NCBI RefSeq assembly: GCF_000001735.4
Contig: NC_003070.9
Coordinates: forward strand, 19,143,971 to 19,207,970
DNA: 64,000 nt
Direction: 5' to 3'
Source of the DNA: Arabidopsis thaliana
Lineage: Eukaryota > Streptophyta > Magnoliopsida > Brassicales > Brassicaceae
Position numbers and translations under genes: made by a program. Below are positions 1 through 11,705 of this stretch, one piece after another; position 1 is the stretch's first letter, and every line of letters begins with the position of its first letter. The notes under the pieces are model-generated. The model was not told where the DNA came from, made no database searches, and saw only the letters and a program-made list of their open reading frames with translations.

Positions 1-10
1 ATTAAAATAC

Positions 11-112
11 CTGAACAGCATCAAAGTAATCTCTATGAAGCATTTGTCCAAGCATCACAAACATGGTAATGGTGAGTATTCCAGCCACCACTTGCCTCAA
101 ATCCACACCCAT
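11..112 (-). CDS. MSR2: O-fucosyltransferase-like MSR2, first exon only (partial at window edge)
   Basis: This is the first coding exon of a minus-strand gene that leaves the window on the left. It encodes 34 residues starting MGVDLRQVVAG and ends in DAVQ at a clean donor (CAG then GTATTT). A hydrophobic stretch at about residues 8-22 fits the signal anchor of a Golgi type II glycosyltransferase. I recognise it as the N-terminus of MANNAN SYNTHESIS RELATED 2 (At1g51630 by position), a GT106/O-fucosyltransferase-family protein associated with mannan synthesis. The upstream in-frame ATG at 184 would add a Lys-rich CT-repeat translation and looks like 5' UTR, so I chose the ATG at 112. The rest of the protein is outside the window, so domain evidence is absent. 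Confidence 0.75.
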
Positions 113-1655
113 CTCCTTCTTCTTCTTCTTCTTCTTCTTACACTCTCCTTCTCTCTCTCTCTCTCGAGAAATGGGTTTTTCCAAGGGGTTTCACGGAAAT
201 TGAGGAGAATTACGAATCGTTAAAAACAAAACAGATAAAGAAAAAGAGACAAGATTTCACAAATCTGAGTCCCTTTTGATGATTTTGTCAAAAGACCACA
301 CTTTTTATTTTTATTTTGGGGTTATATATTGTCAGTGTTCTCAAGCTTTGCCTTAAGAACCCAACACAGCCACCGACACTCTCGCCGTGAATTTTGGTAT
401 GGTTTATTTTTGTTAACCGGATTTTGATGTTAGATAACCGGATTTGTACCTTATCGAACCAAAATTAGTCAACAAATCTAATCTGTATATGTCAATTTGT
501 TACTTTACTTACAAGTGGTGGTGGTTTAGATTATTTTCCTTAATTGATTTGTCGTCAAGGAATATATTAATGATTCATTGAAGTGTATTTACTGTATACC
601 ATGTCAAATTATTAATTCAAATTTGACAAGTGACTTGCCAGTTGCCACTATTTAATTACTGTCTATTTCTTAAGCGAGACTGAATTTATTGACAAATAGA
701 GTACCTACGTACAATTAAGTTTTCTTTTCTTGTTGGTTTCAAAGTACAATTAATTTCGAGAATTTCATAATAAAAACGTGAATAGATGAGCAAATTGTGT
801 AGAGAAGTGTGTAAATCTAAAAGTAATAAAGTCACTAATGGTATTAGTATACCAAGATAGTTGTGAAATTTTATTTGTTTTATGCCAGTACTGATTATAA
901 AATCGTTATATACAACTACAAGATATAAGAAAATAAAGAATCCGTGTACTATTAAAATAAATAAAAATATATAAGATTACATTATTAAATACCATTAATA
1001 AAACATACTAGATGTAACGCACATAGTCACAAAATGTGTGAGTAAAGTTGAACAAATTTATTTTCTCTAACAGAAAGTATCTTGATTTAAACCTTTAAGA
1101 ATTATTAATTTTTTGATATAATCACTAAAAGGCATATTTAATTAATTATGTACAAGTACAACCTTGCGAGGTGTTCAAGTGTTTATTTTTCTAATCTCAA
1201 AATTGTGTACTGATTCTTTTGTGGGTCATTTTTTATGCGCCGTTTATTTCCCAATTTATCAAACCATTATTACATTAATCATGTCTCATGTTACTCTAAA
1301 AGATAAATTTGTTGAGAAGGGTTTTTGTTGAAAATAAAATGAAAGAAATCTAAGAACAAACTATTTTTTCCTATTCCAAAACTCTCTTAGCTTGGACTAC
1401 ATCATGTGGTAAGTGTTTTAATGTTTGTTGTATATTGTATTAAAAATATTTAAGCGAAAATTGGTCTACCTAATCCAGTTTATTCATTTTTCAACTATAA
1501 GCTCCTACAAATTTTGGTGTAATAGCATGTTAGTTGGAAAAAATAGTGTAATAACGAAAAGTGTAATAGAGACAAACAAAACTACTCTTGCTTTGGTCGT
1601 TGTCTCTAGTGTTGGAGTGGATAAGCAAATTAAGGGACGGCGCAAGTAATGGGTA
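113..1655. other. Intergenic spacer, AT-rich
   Basis: It holds the MSR2 5' UTR (CT/GAA-rich, about 113-230) and its promoter, then AT-rich sequence with no coding frame I trust. It ends at the 3' terminus of the Helitron at 1656. Confidence 0.6.
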
Positions 1656-2560
1656 CTAGGTCAGTACCTGTGCTACGCACGGTATTTTTGGTTTAATCAA
1701 TCATCAAATCTCAGTTCTGTGTATTCCACAGAAACTCTACTATATTTTTATTATCTTTAAACATATAGTTGTTTATCATGTATTATTGGTACCAACTAAA
1801 TATATTTAGTCTGGTCAAACCATATTTTGTTTAATATATGTAGTTTTGAAAATATATGTCTATAGTTAGTATGTACGTTTGGGTACGTAATTGTATATTT
1901 TGTATATGTAGTTGTACACATAGAAAATTTATACATTTTCATGTATGTCATTAACATGTAAGTGAATTATAAAATTTGACAAATAATAATTGGAAAATGT
2001 CTTTCTTCATACTTAAAACTCATAACTAAAAAGAAAAAAAATAGATTACATAATTCTCCACTAGTATTAAAAAAACTTGCATTAAGTAAATGGGAAAACG
2101 AAATGCTTTTACTATATTCTGTTTTCTTCGGAAAAAAATTAACTTAGAATCACTTAACGTAGTCATGTTTTAATTAGTTTATCAGTTTCAATTCTATATA
2201 TTACGAATTTCATATATTCTGTTTATCTATAAATGTTTATTTGTATAATTTATAAATTTTAAAAGTTTCTCAATTTATTATTGGTATCATTTAAATATGG
2301 ATACTATTGAATTTATTACAAAATTGATGTATCCTTTTGAATACATAATTGTATATTTAGTATATGTAGTTGTATACATGGTGTGTCGGGGTTTAGTGTA
2401 TTTTATTAATATATATATTAATTATCAAATTTGACAAATTAATAAGACAAAAATAAATTTACTCAAAATCCAGAATTTTAGAAGAAAAAATTAAAAGAAT
2501 TATTAATAGAAACTTATATTAAAATTCAATTAATTTAATTAACAATACCAATATATTAAA

Positions 2561-3650
2561 ATCGAAACTACAGTCAAAAATATTTACACAATCTCAATAT
2601 ATTAGTGAAAGAGAATATATCGATCAGATTTAAGAAAAAATATTGCATACCTTATAATTTTGTTGTTTATTGGAAGATAGTAGTCAAATTATAAATCATC
2701 ATCGTGTTTCTGCAAATTAACAGGAAAGAGACCGTAATCCCTATCAAAAAATTCAATCAGAATTATTCATCTTATAAATATATAGAGAGGTAAAAAAGCT
2801 TAACTTATTACTTTGCATAAAAGATAAATAATTAGAAAGCAAGACATACTTTAACAAAATCATGCGTGCGTATACATTTTAATCTCCCACATTACCTGCA
2901 TAAATATTTTAAAAAACAGATGTGAGAAAAACATGAAAAATAGAGAAAAACAGAGAGTGTGAGAGGACACCTCGATATATTGCTTTCTCCATAGACTCGT
3001 CGATCCACAACCTCAGTTTTCTTCATGGTCTCGTTTTCTTCTGCTAGAATAAAAAAAGAGGCGAGAGAGTAAAAGAAAATAGGAACTGTTGAGTGAGTTC
3101 TTGAAATCTAAACTACAGTCAAAAATATTTACACAATCTCAATATATTAGTGAAAGAGAATATATCGATCAGATTTAAGAAAAAATATTACATACCTTAT
3201 AATTTTGTTGTTCATTGGAAGATAGTAGTCAAATTATAAATCATCATCGTGTTTCTGCAAATTAACAGGAAAAAGACTGTAATCCCTATCAAAAAATTCA
3301 ATCAGAATTACTCATCTTATAAATATATAGAGAGGTAAAAAAAGCTTAACTTCTTACTTGCATAAAAGATAAATAATTATAAAGCAAGACATACTTTAAC
3401 AAAATCATGTGTGCGTATACATTTTAATCTCCCATATTACCTGCATAAATATTTTAAAAAACAGATGTGAGAAAAACATGAAAAATAGAGAAAAACAGAG
3501 AATGTGAGAGGACACCTCGATATATTGCTTTTTCCATGGACTCGTTGATCCACAACTTCAGTTTTCTTCATGGTCTCGTTTTCTTCTGCTAGAATAAAAA
3601 AAGAGGCGAGAGAGTAAAAGTAAATAGGAACTGCTGAGTGAGTTTTTGAA
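2561..3650. repeat. 545-bp tandem duplication inside the Helitron
   Basis: Two adjacent units, 2561-3105 and 3106-3650, align end to end with only scattered substitutions and a few cancelling one-base indels. Both start at an AAACTACAGTC block and end at GAGTGAGTT(C/T)TTGAA. The period is 545 bp throughout. The high identity points to a recent duplication. Confidence 0.9.
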
Positions 3651-4390
3651 ATGAGACAGTATTTATAAGATATAAATTTTTGGGGAAAAAGTATGCATAA
3701 AATAAATTGTGGAACTCAAGTTTAATGATTATGATGAATCTCATAATTATAGGAGAATGTTTAGCAATTATCTTATAAGTAGTTATTTAATTATGGAAAT
3801 TGTTCGGAAACTTTATGTTAATTCAAAAATGAATATCCAACTAAATATTTGATTACCTATAATTATGGAGAAGCGATATTCAAATTTAAGAAAGGAATAT
3901 ACGCATTGAATATTTTAAATTAATATGATTCAATTGCTGAAAAGGGAATTAAATTAATATAATTAACAAAAATTAATATAAACCAAAAATGTAATTAATC
4001 TTATTTTTAAATGTTTAAACATATTTTTCTATTTTAATTATCAAACATAAAAAATAATTTAGTTAAAATTATTTTTCCAGTTATTTAAATAAATTTAGAA
4101 TATTTAACCCAATTTCGAATTCAAACATATTAATTCGATATTTATAATGTTATATCTATAAATAAAGCAGCTTTGATTAGAAAATATTTTTAAAAAAATA
4201 ATTGGATTAGTAATATTTTAGAATATAATAAATATTGTTGATATATGAGTATAATTAGTTTTCCAATTTTAAACACACGTAATTATGAATAGTATTGAAT
4301 AAGGGAATATATTAATTAGAAATAAATAAAAATTCTTTCTCCAAAATTTTTGCTGTAGGATTTATTGAAAAAAAATCAATGGTTACAATT

Positions 4391-4529
4391 AATTCAATCG
4401 AATGGCCAAGATTATAACGTATGACCCAATAATTGTAAACCCGGGTCATAAGGATCCGCGTACTTTTAAGTGAAAGCGAGAGATCGGGCGGTAAAAACAA
4501 TTCAAACGAATGGCCAAGATTATAACGTA
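4391..4529. repeat. 31-bp direct repeat, 108 bp apart
   Basis: The copies at 4391-4421 and 4499-4529 differ at one base. Their shared core is CGAATGGCCAAGATTATAAC with A or T before it. It lies near the 5' end of the Helitron. Confidence 0.85.
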
Positions 4530-4653
4530 ACTTAAGTGATTCTCAGTAAAAGGTAATCTTTTTCATGACATTAACATTTTAAACATATGATTTAAAAGTA
4601 AAAATAATTTTAACGGAAAATCACTTAACGTACGTCTCAAATAATAGAGTAGA

Positions 4654-5891
4654 TTTGGCAACACTTTAGCAATTAGATTTCTTGGTCAAATTGCTGACAT
4701 AATCATCATAGACATATTTTGATATCTTTCCGGGATTATCTCCGAAAAAGATGACATGAAACTGACTAAAGTAGTAAAGTATGAATCTGGTTTTATGTAT
4801 TTGTTAGACTTACCAAGCATTAACCTTTCTCAAATTCGTTTTTTTTCGGGTGAAGAAATCAAAAGTTAGATTTTAGATCATGAGACATATAGTTTCGTAG
4901 TTTGTGGTAATATACTATCAGTCTATCATTCTAGTTAACAAAAATTATTTATATATATATATATATATATATATCCAAAGTCACATAATTCATGTTGTAG
5001 ATAAAAATAAATATATTAGTATAACATTAAAGAAAATAAAATGAAAACTACAAAAATGGTTAAGAAAGTTATTATGTTAATTTATTTATTAAAAAAAAGA
5101 ATTATAATCTTATTATTTTTGCTCTAAATAATACTTTTCATTAGTAAGATTTTGGAATTATCAATCTCTCTCTCTACAAGAAAATGTAACTAGTAGCATC
5201 AAAGTAGTATATGATGAGGCAAATTTTACCAAGCTATCATCAAATCTAAATCGAGCTTCAAGGTCTTTAAAACTAAGGAGATTAAATCGAACTCTTCTTG
5301 AACTCGTGTAATTTTTCAATAAATCTAACTCAAAGAGATCAAACTATATTCTCATTTGATGGGCACACAATTATATATCAATGAGTTTAAAACAAATCTT
5401 TTTCTTTCGAGCCCACTATATGAATAGATAATATGCCCAGGCCCATATAAAGCCCTTCTGCTTTTGATGCCAGAATCGAATGAATCATCATCATCGGTAA
5501 CGTTTACAGATTTAATTTCCGGTCTAATTGGTACAATTCTTCCGTCGGACCCGTCGTTGACCGCCGTTGATTTTTAAGTCTCCCCTGCCGTAAGAACTCT
5601 ATTTAACATTGACCTACGACGGCGTTCAACTTCTTCGTTCTTGCTTCTCAAGAAGGTTCGCTCTTCAAGTTTAAAGTCTCAATTTTTTTCTTGTAAAGTT
5701 GCAAAGTTGGAAACTTTAATTTTGGTTTGACCAATCTCGAAGTTACAAATTACTTGAGTACGTAGTTTCCTATAATCTTTTGGATTCAATTTCATTACAA
5801 CAACCAATTTTATACAATTCACACCTCTCTATGTTAGGCTAAGCTTCACTAAGAAACGAGTGTCTAGTTTCGTGATCTTGTCTAAGTATTA
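4654..5891. other. Intergenic spacer and EXO70G2 3' flank, with a TA microsatellite
   Basis: AT-rich sequence with a (TA)12 tract at 4951-4974. The stretch next to 5891 is the 3' flank of EXO70G2. No coding frame is supported. Confidence 0.6.
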
Positions 5892-7874
5892 TCATATAGC
5901 TTCTAATGTCGAGCGAGAATTCTGAGTAATCTCCAAATCCATCACTTTGTTCACAAAGTGAGAATCTTTGTCTCTCTTCTCTGTTTCTTCTTTCTTCTGA
6001 AACATTGTCTTCAGCTTCATCTCTAAACCCTTTGGAGTATAATATAAATGCTTACTATCACTCGTAGGATCTTCTTCTACTAGAAGCTTTATGTAGCTTT
6101 GTAGGTAACTCTTGTATCTTGGCACAACTGTTTTCACCATTGCTTGACATATCTTCCATACCAACTTGTCATCCTCAACAACCCAATTTGATTGCTTTGT
6201 GTATATCTCATCAAATCCTTTACAAAACGCTTGTAATGTTCGCTTAATGGACTCACGGGCTCGTTTTCCTTTCACAGGAGATGATTCTGATGATGATGAT
6301 GATGATGATGAAGTGGTTTGAGCTTTGTTTGTGAGTAGAGACAAGAGATGTCCCCAGCTTTCTTTGACATAAAGTGCAGCGTAATAGTCTCTGTACTGCT
6401 CGTGTGCGTTTAACCAAGACTCTCCCATCATTTCCCCGAGATAAGTCTCTCTCAAGCCGCAGAAATGGGAGTGATTGTTCATCATAAAGATGCAAGAAAG
6501 AGCGGTTTCTTTGTTGGAACTTGACCATGCGTCCAAGTTCAAAGCAATCTCTCTCAGTATGTTGTAGATGTGACCTGTGAGAAGCTCTTCTTGATACTTT
6601 GCGTTCTTCCATCCCAAATCAATTTCTAGGACCTTCGACAAGATTGGCTTGTTGTTGTTCCCCAGTAGCTTGTTGCAGTACTCAGTCACAACGCTTACAA
6701 GCTTTGGGACACCTCCATCAAGAGGTGGGCAATTTGGTCTCTGTAGCTCTACCTGACAAGGTAACTCCCAGAAGATCTCGGAGACACCCTTAACGAGATT
6801 GCTGATTAGCTCCCGTGTAACTCTGCGTATCTCTGAACATTGTTCCCCTCGAAATAGCCTGTTAAACTCTATCCGAAAGTTGTCCATTGTAGAGAAACAA
6901 TCTAAGAGCTTGATCAGCTTTGGTGGCTCTCTCTTGCATTTGCTGATTCTTGATCCAAATCTGAGAAGCTGAAGGATCACTGAATTTGAAGCTATTTCTC
7001 CAAAGCAACGCAAGGGAACATCTTCTCCAATATCTTCAAATACGTCATAGCAGAGCTTACTCTCAAACTCGTATATCTCTTTCACAGCTATCTCCATATG
7101 CAATCTCCATTGATCTATATCGCCTTCAATATCATGTACATTATCAGCTTCTGTGATTGTTTTCTCCAGATAACTAATCTCAAACCGTTTCTGAATGACC
7201 TTGGTGCGGACTTTGATGTAAACTGGTACGCAGCTTGTTAACCGCGTGTGAGCATGTAATCTCTTGATGATAGCCTGCAACTTTCTCAAGTTGTCTTCTG
7301 AGAAAACCGGCTTCTCTTGGAGAATCCGCTTGAATTCTGTTTCAAGATTCTTCAGCGCTGTGTAAAGAATACCTCCTTTGAGATAAGCACGAGACTCGGT
7401 CATTTGCAATTCCCGGAGAAGCTCTATGGAAGTCTTGAACCGCAAACCGCAAGGATGATCTTCAGGCATTCCCTTTTCGGTTAGGTACTCGATCGTATCT
7501 TCTAGCCAGTTAAGAGCAAGAACACAGCTACTGGAGAGAAGCTTCATCGCTTCTCCAAGACGTTTAACATCCGAAACATAACCAAGGACTCCATCAGAGG
7601 ACACGAGAGATCTCTCAAGCTCTTGAACCGTAGCAAAGACTCTCAGGACAGCGGATATTGGAGCAATGGTGTGACGGATATGATCAGAGAAAGGAGAAGC
7701 CTTCCATCTCTCAACTTTAAGATCAGCTTCTAAAGACGACAACTTATGGTTGATCTCTTCAATCTTGGATCCAGTCTTGTTAAGAACCAATGAAAAGGTT
7801 TCAGATTTCTCCATCTCACTCTTCAATAAACTTCTCATTGCTTTAAGCCTCTCAAGTCTCTTTGATTCAGCCAT
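5892..7874 (-). CDS. EXO70G2: Exocyst subunit EXO70G2
   Basis: A single-exon gene of 660 residues, the usual length and intronless form for many plant EXO70s. EXO70 is the exocyst subunit that binds PI(4,5)P2 and tethers secretory vesicles to the plasma membrane. The N-terminal part (about 1-110) is predicted helical or coiled-coil (MAESKRLERLKAM, HKLSSLEADL). The Exo70 C-terminal helical domain covers roughly 270-620, including LGEMMGESWL and YRDYYAALYVKESWGHLLSLL. A Ser-rich run near residues 520-530 is encoded by a GAT/ATC trinucleotide repeat (about 6286-6312) and is probably length-variable. I place it in the EXO70G clade and by position call it EXO70G2 (At1g51640). It is head to head with the ATP synthase epsilon gene, 835 bp apart. 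Confidence 0.93.
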   Translation of the reverse strand: MAESKRLERLKAMRSLLKSEMEKSETFSLVLNKTGSKIEEINHKLSSLEADLKVERWKASPFSDHIRHTIAPISAVLRVFATVQELERSLVSSDGVLGYVSDVKRLGEAMKLLSSSCVLALNWLEDTIEYLTEKGMPEDHPCGLRFKTSIELLRELQMTESRAYLKGGILYTALKNLETEFKRILQEKPVFSEDNLRKLQAIIKRLHAHTRLTSCVPVYIKVRTKVIQKRFEISYLEKTITEADNVHDIEGDIDQWRLHMEIAVKEIYEFESKLCYDVFEDIGEDVPLRCFGEIASNSVILQLLRFGSRISKCKREPPKLIKLLDCFSTMDNFRIEFNRLFRGEQCSEIRRVTRELISNLVKGVSEIFWELPCQVELQRPNCPPLDGGVPKLVSVVTEYCNKLLGNNNKPILSKVLEIDLGWKNAKYQEELLTGHIYNILREIALNLDAWSSSNKETALSCIFMMNNHSHFCGLRETYLGEMMGESWLNAHEQYRDYYAALYVKESWGHLLSLLTNKAQTTSSSSSSSSESSPVKGKRARESIKRTLQAFCKGFDEIYTKQSNWVVEDDKLVWKICQAMVKTVVPRYKSYLQSYIKLLVEEDPTSDSKHLYYTPKGLEMKLKTMFQKKEETEKRDKDSHFVNKVMDLEITQNSRSTLEAI

Positions 7875-8709
7875 TGTTTTGCTGCTTACTCAGTGGAGGA
7901 GGATATGATTGTTGCTTCAACAACTATATATGGATTTGATAACAATCCTTTATCCTCGGAAGATAAACCAAATTTCTTACCAAACCCACCAAAATAAGTA
8001 ATTACCAGTGTTCTTCTTCTAAAGACTTCTATAAACCAAAACAAGATCACATATAATCATTAACTTAAAGCAAAACCCAAAGTCTTGTTTTATTTGTTAG
8101 TCAGCTCAACCATCTTTATCTGAAACTAAACTGTTTCTCTCTTCTTTGTTTCTGACAAGTCAATGAGATTGGTGTCTTCTCTCTGTTGCACATTTAATAT
8201 TAACTTTTGAAAAACTACAAAACGAAACAAAACAAAGAAAAGCAGACATTTACACGAAATTATGCAGACATATACACGAAATTCAATCTACCTGAAAATG
8301 AGAATAAGTTTTGAGTAAATTTCGTGGAGACTCCTGGAAATAAGTTTGTTTGTTTTCCTATTTTTATGTAACTTCGCTTAAATTTCTAATTGCCTAATCA
8401 AGGTATTAAAATAGCAAAGCTTGGTTTGGCTCAGTCTTCGCGTAAACTCCAAGAAACAATCATAAAAACAAATAAAAAAGACAAGAAACCAAAAAAAAAA
8501 AAAAAGTTGAGAGATTTCAGTAGATGAAAGTTGGATAGAAGATTCGTGTAGTTAGCTACTTAATGGGCCGTTAAAATATTTAATAAGGCCCATTGGGTCT
8601 AAACTGTGTTAGGATTACTAGGGCACAGAATCGGTCTCTGTCCCATTTCGCGAACTTTCTCCTTAGAATCGGAACGGACGAAGAAGGAAGACAAGGAAGA
8701 AGATCGGAG
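7875..8709. other. Divergent intergenic region between EXO70G2 and ATP synthase epsilon
   Basis: An 835-bp spacer holding both 5' flanks. Apart from the site II elements at 8564-8592 and an A-tract near 8490, nothing specific is visible. Confidence 0.6.
8564..8592 (+). promoter_or_regulatory. Pair of site II (TGGGCY) elements upstream of the ATP synthase epsilon gene
   Basis: TGGGCC at 8564-8569 and its reverse complement GGCCCA at 8587-8592 lie 118-146 bp before the ATG. Site II motifs are TCP-bound and typical of plant nuclear genes for mitochondrial and ribosomal proteins, which fits the downstream gene. Confidence 0.6.
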
Positions 8710-9671
8710 ATGGCATCGAATGCGGCGGTTCCGTTCTGGAGAGCGGCGGGGATGACATATATATCGTATTCAAACATCTGTGCGAATATCGTGAGGAACT
8801 GTCTCAAGGAGCCACACAAAGCTGAAGCTCTTACTCGCGAGAAGGTTCACTTCTCTCTCTCCAAATGGGCTGATGGAAAGCCCCAGAAACCTGGTAAGCC
8901 TTTTCGATCCTTTAATCGTCGATGTTGGATCTTAGATCTGGATTCTTCACGTTCTTGTGTTCTCGATTCCTGATTTGTTTTTGAGTAATTTGTTGGAATA
9001 ATCTGATTTCCTAAAAGTTATCGGAATTAAGTGGAAAGTGAATCATCTGCTTCTGGATTTGATCTTCGATTTTGCATTTAACCTTTCCTCTGCTTCTGGA
9101 TTTGATCAGTTCAATACTATCTTCATACAATGTTGTTATGTCCAAATTGTTGAATTTTTCATTTAGAGTTAGCTTCAGAGAAAACAACAAAACTAGTAGT
9201 ATGTGTGAAACAAGAACATGAAGAAGATGGAAAGCTGATTGGGAACATTGCATTTAGATGTCTTTTCTCGTTTATGTTTGGATCTGAATTCTTCATGTTC
9301 TTGTTGTGTGTCATTGAAATTGTTGGAATACGTAGATATCAGAGTAGGTCATTTTGGGAAAGCTATTGAATTTAAGAGGAAGATGAATCATTTTAACAAG
9401 CTCCATCGATTTTGCGCTTAATCTGTCTCTCTTCTGCTTCTGGATTTGATTAATTTCATTCTATTTTGTTTTCTCATAAGTTGTTGTTATGTTCAAATTG
9501 TTGAATTTGGAATGATTTCATTTCTCAAATAGGGTTTACTGAGACAATGATTCCAGATTTAGTCTATCTGAAAATGGTTCAGCTTTCTTCTTGTTGATCC
9601 ATTTGTCTAACATTCTCTCATGTTTTTGTTTTTCCTTGACAGTTTTGCGGTCAGACACACCTGAAGTTTGA
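8710..9671 (+). CDS. Mitochondrial F1F0-ATP synthase subunit epsilon
   Basis: Two coding exons, 8710-8893 and 9643-9671, join to a 70-residue protein starting [20 protein letters not shown] and ending LRSDTPEV. The intron is GT/AG in phase 1. Length and the WRAAGMTYI...N motif fit the small mitochondrial epsilon subunit of the F1 central stalk (At1g51650 by position). The encoded protein has a short N-terminus with no long presequence, as is usual for this subunit. An in-frame region upstream of the ATG lacks an ATG and is treated as 5' UTR. The 749-bp intron is large for the gene and contains an internal degenerate duplication. Confidence 0.93.
8934..9510. repeat. Degenerate tandem duplication within the ATP synthase epsilon intron
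   Basis: Units of about 8934-9160 and 9280-9510 share blocks in the same order at an offset of 346-351 bp: ATTCTTCA(C/T)GTTCTTG, TGCTTCTGGATTTGAT and TGTTGTTATGT(C/T)CAAATTGT. They are separated by divergent sequence. Confidence 0.75.
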
Positions 9672-10093
9672 AGTCAACTTTGAGCTTATGTTCTTAAGGG
9701 ATTCAAAAGTAACTGAGTTACCAAGATTTGTTTTCTTTTTATTGTCAACAATGGAGCTTGAGTGAAAAACTCATTTCCGATCATAATAATGACACACTGA
9801 GTCTTGTGTATCTCTTTTCTTCTTTTGCTATTCTGTTTCACTTTTTGTATGCGAACAATGAAAAAAAGCCTTTAAAGACTCTTCTGGCTAAAGACAAGTT
9901 CTTTTGATTGTTACAGAACAGTGAGAATAGCATAAAACTAAGCACATACGTGGAGAATCAATACACTGTCAGAAGTTGAGAGAAGACCATACTTAATATT
10001 AAACATGAGAATATACAAACTGATTTTCTGAATCATGTATTTTGAATCGCAGTACGCATATTTGCAGGTTAGACCATCTCCAATGTCACTTTT

Positions 10094-10277
10094 ACGCGTT
10101 TGTTTGATTTAAATTCGATTTCCTCTTCTTGGTTTATATCACAAAACCAACAAAACGACACCGCGTAAAGTCTGAAAAAAACTTAACAGAGCCAGAAGTG
10201 CCCAGTGAACCAACCACACAAAGTCACAAATGGTTTCCGTGCTTGAAAGTGATCCTCACGCGCTTTACACATCGCGT
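10094..10277. promoter_or_regulatory. Cluster of CGCG-box motifs upstream of MKK4
   Basis: CGCG cores occur at 10094-10099 (ACGCGT, part of CGCGTT), 10161-10166 (CCGCGT), 10258-10263 (ACGCGC) and 10272-10277 (TCGCGT), all 330-510 bp before the MKK4 ATG. The first three match the CAMTA consensus VCGCGB, and the first contains the rapid stress response element CGCGTT. Confidence 0.45.
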
Positions 10278-10604
10278 AGATACCTTTTTCTCGATTTTAA
10301 CAATTTTGCTATTTATTTCCTTTTAATTAATTTTCTCAAAATAAAAATTAACGTTCCCTTTTCAGTGTCCTTTCAATTTCTTTCGACGAAACTTCATTTC
10401 TCAATTTCTTTTGATTTTGATCGCTTCGAAGAACGAATCAATTTAAGCCTGCCACAAACAAACCCTAGAATACGACAACGCACGACGACGAAGAAGTCGA
10501 AGAAGACTACTACTATAAACGACGAAGATCATTACTTCAATCTTCAATCGAGCTTTTAAATTTTCAGATCGTAGAAGAAAATCGAACTTTTGATTCCAAA
10601 AGCG

Positions 10605-11705
10605 ATGAGACCGATTCAATCGCCTCCAGGAGTTTCCGTTCCGGTGAAAAGCCGTCCCCGTCGCCGTCCTGATCTTACCTTACCGCTTCCTCAACGCGAT
10701 GTTTCTCTCGCTGTACCTCTTCCTCTCCCACCTACTTCCGGTGGTTCCGGTGGCTCTAGTGGATCTGCGCCGTCTTCTGGTGGTTCGGCGTCTTCAACGA
10801 ACACTAACAGCTCCATAGAAGCGAAGAACTATTCGGATTTAGTGAGAGGTAACCGTATCGGAAGCGGAGCAGGTGGAACGGTATACAAAGTGATTCACCG
10901 TCCGAGTTCTCGTCTATATGCACTTAAGGTGATATACGGTAACCACGAGGAGACTGTGAGACGTCAGATCTGTAGAGAGATCGAGATTTTACGAGATGTG
11001 AATCATCCAAACGTTGTGAAATGTCACGAGATGTTTGATCAGAACGGTGAGATCCAGGTTTTGCTTGAGTTTATGGATAAAGGTTCTTTAGAAGGTGCTC
11101 ATGTGTGGAAAGAGCAACAATTAGCTGATCTATCTCGTCAGATTCTTAGTGGTTTAGCTTATCTCCATAGCCGTCACATAGTTCATCGTGATATCAAACC
11201 ATCGAATCTTTTGATAAACTCTGCTAAAAACGTTAAGATTGCTGATTTTGGAGTTAGTAGGATCTTGGCTCAGACTATGGATCCGTGTAATTCATCTGTT
11301 GGAACCATTGCTTATATGAGTCCTGAGAGGATTAACACTGATTTGAATCAGGGAAAGTATGATGGTTATGCTGGAGATATTTGGAGCTTAGGTGTTAGCA
11401 TTTTGGAGTTTTACTTGGGGAGGTTTCCTTTCCCTGTGAGTAGACAAGGTGATTGGGCTAGTCTTATGTGTGCCATTTGTATGTCTCAGCCTCCAGAAGC
11501 TCCAGCGACTGCGTCGCCGGAGTTTCGGCATTTTATCTCGTGTTGCTTGCAGAGAGAACCGGGGAAAAGGAGGAGTGCTATGCAGCTATTGCAGCATCCT
11601 TTCATATTAAGAGCAAGTCCGAGCCAGAACAGGTCTCCTCAGAATCTACATCAACTCTTGCCTCCTCCTCGTCCTCTGTCCTCGTCTTCTTCTCCAACCA
11701 CATAG
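10605..11705 (+). CDS. MKK4: MAP kinase kinase MKK4
   Basis: Intronless, 366 residues, as in group C plant MAPKKs. The N-terminus has a basic MAPK-docking motif ([15 protein letters not shown], residues 15-29), then a Gly/Ser-rich linker. The kinase domain starts near residue 79. Visible elements are the Gly-rich loop GSGAGG, the ATP-binding Lys108 in [16 protein letters not shown], and an activation loop with the plant S/T-x5-S/T spacing between DFGVSR and SPER. MKK4 (At1g51660) works with MKK5 upstream of MPK3/MPK6 in flagellin-triggered immunity, stomatal patterning and abscission. I chose the ATG at 10605 (MRPIQSPPG); sequence upstream has no in-frame ATG. CGCG-box motifs lie upstream. 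Confidence 0.97.

Larger units (their letters stand above)
1656..4653 (-). mobile_element. Non-autonomous Helitron (ATREP-like), about 3.0 kb
   Basis: Read on the minus strand the element starts TCTACTCTATTATTTGAGAC at 4653 and ends in CTAG at 1659-1656. An imperfect hairpin (about 1666-1683, stem GTGC/GCAC) lies just before CTAG. The base before TC is A and the base after CTAG is T, matching Helitron insertion between A and T without target duplication. No Rep/helicase frame is present, so it would depend on an autonomous partner. The interior is very AT-rich and contains a 545-bp tandem duplication and a 31-bp direct repeat. Assignment to a named ATREP family was not possible by eye. It could also be two nested elements. 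Confidence 0.7.

Noticed and set aside
2054..2100. TCTCCACTAGTATTAAAA as a nested Helitron 5' end
   Set aside because: The preceding base is T, not A, and no matching hairpin-CTAG end on the same strand was found.
6253..6793. Open frames overlapping EXO70G2 in other frames
   Set aside because: Shadows of the long coding frame with no domain.
8593..8709. In-frame extension upstream of the ATP synthase epsilon ATG
   Set aside because: No ATG in the extension, and the family starts at [14 protein letters not shown] N-termini.
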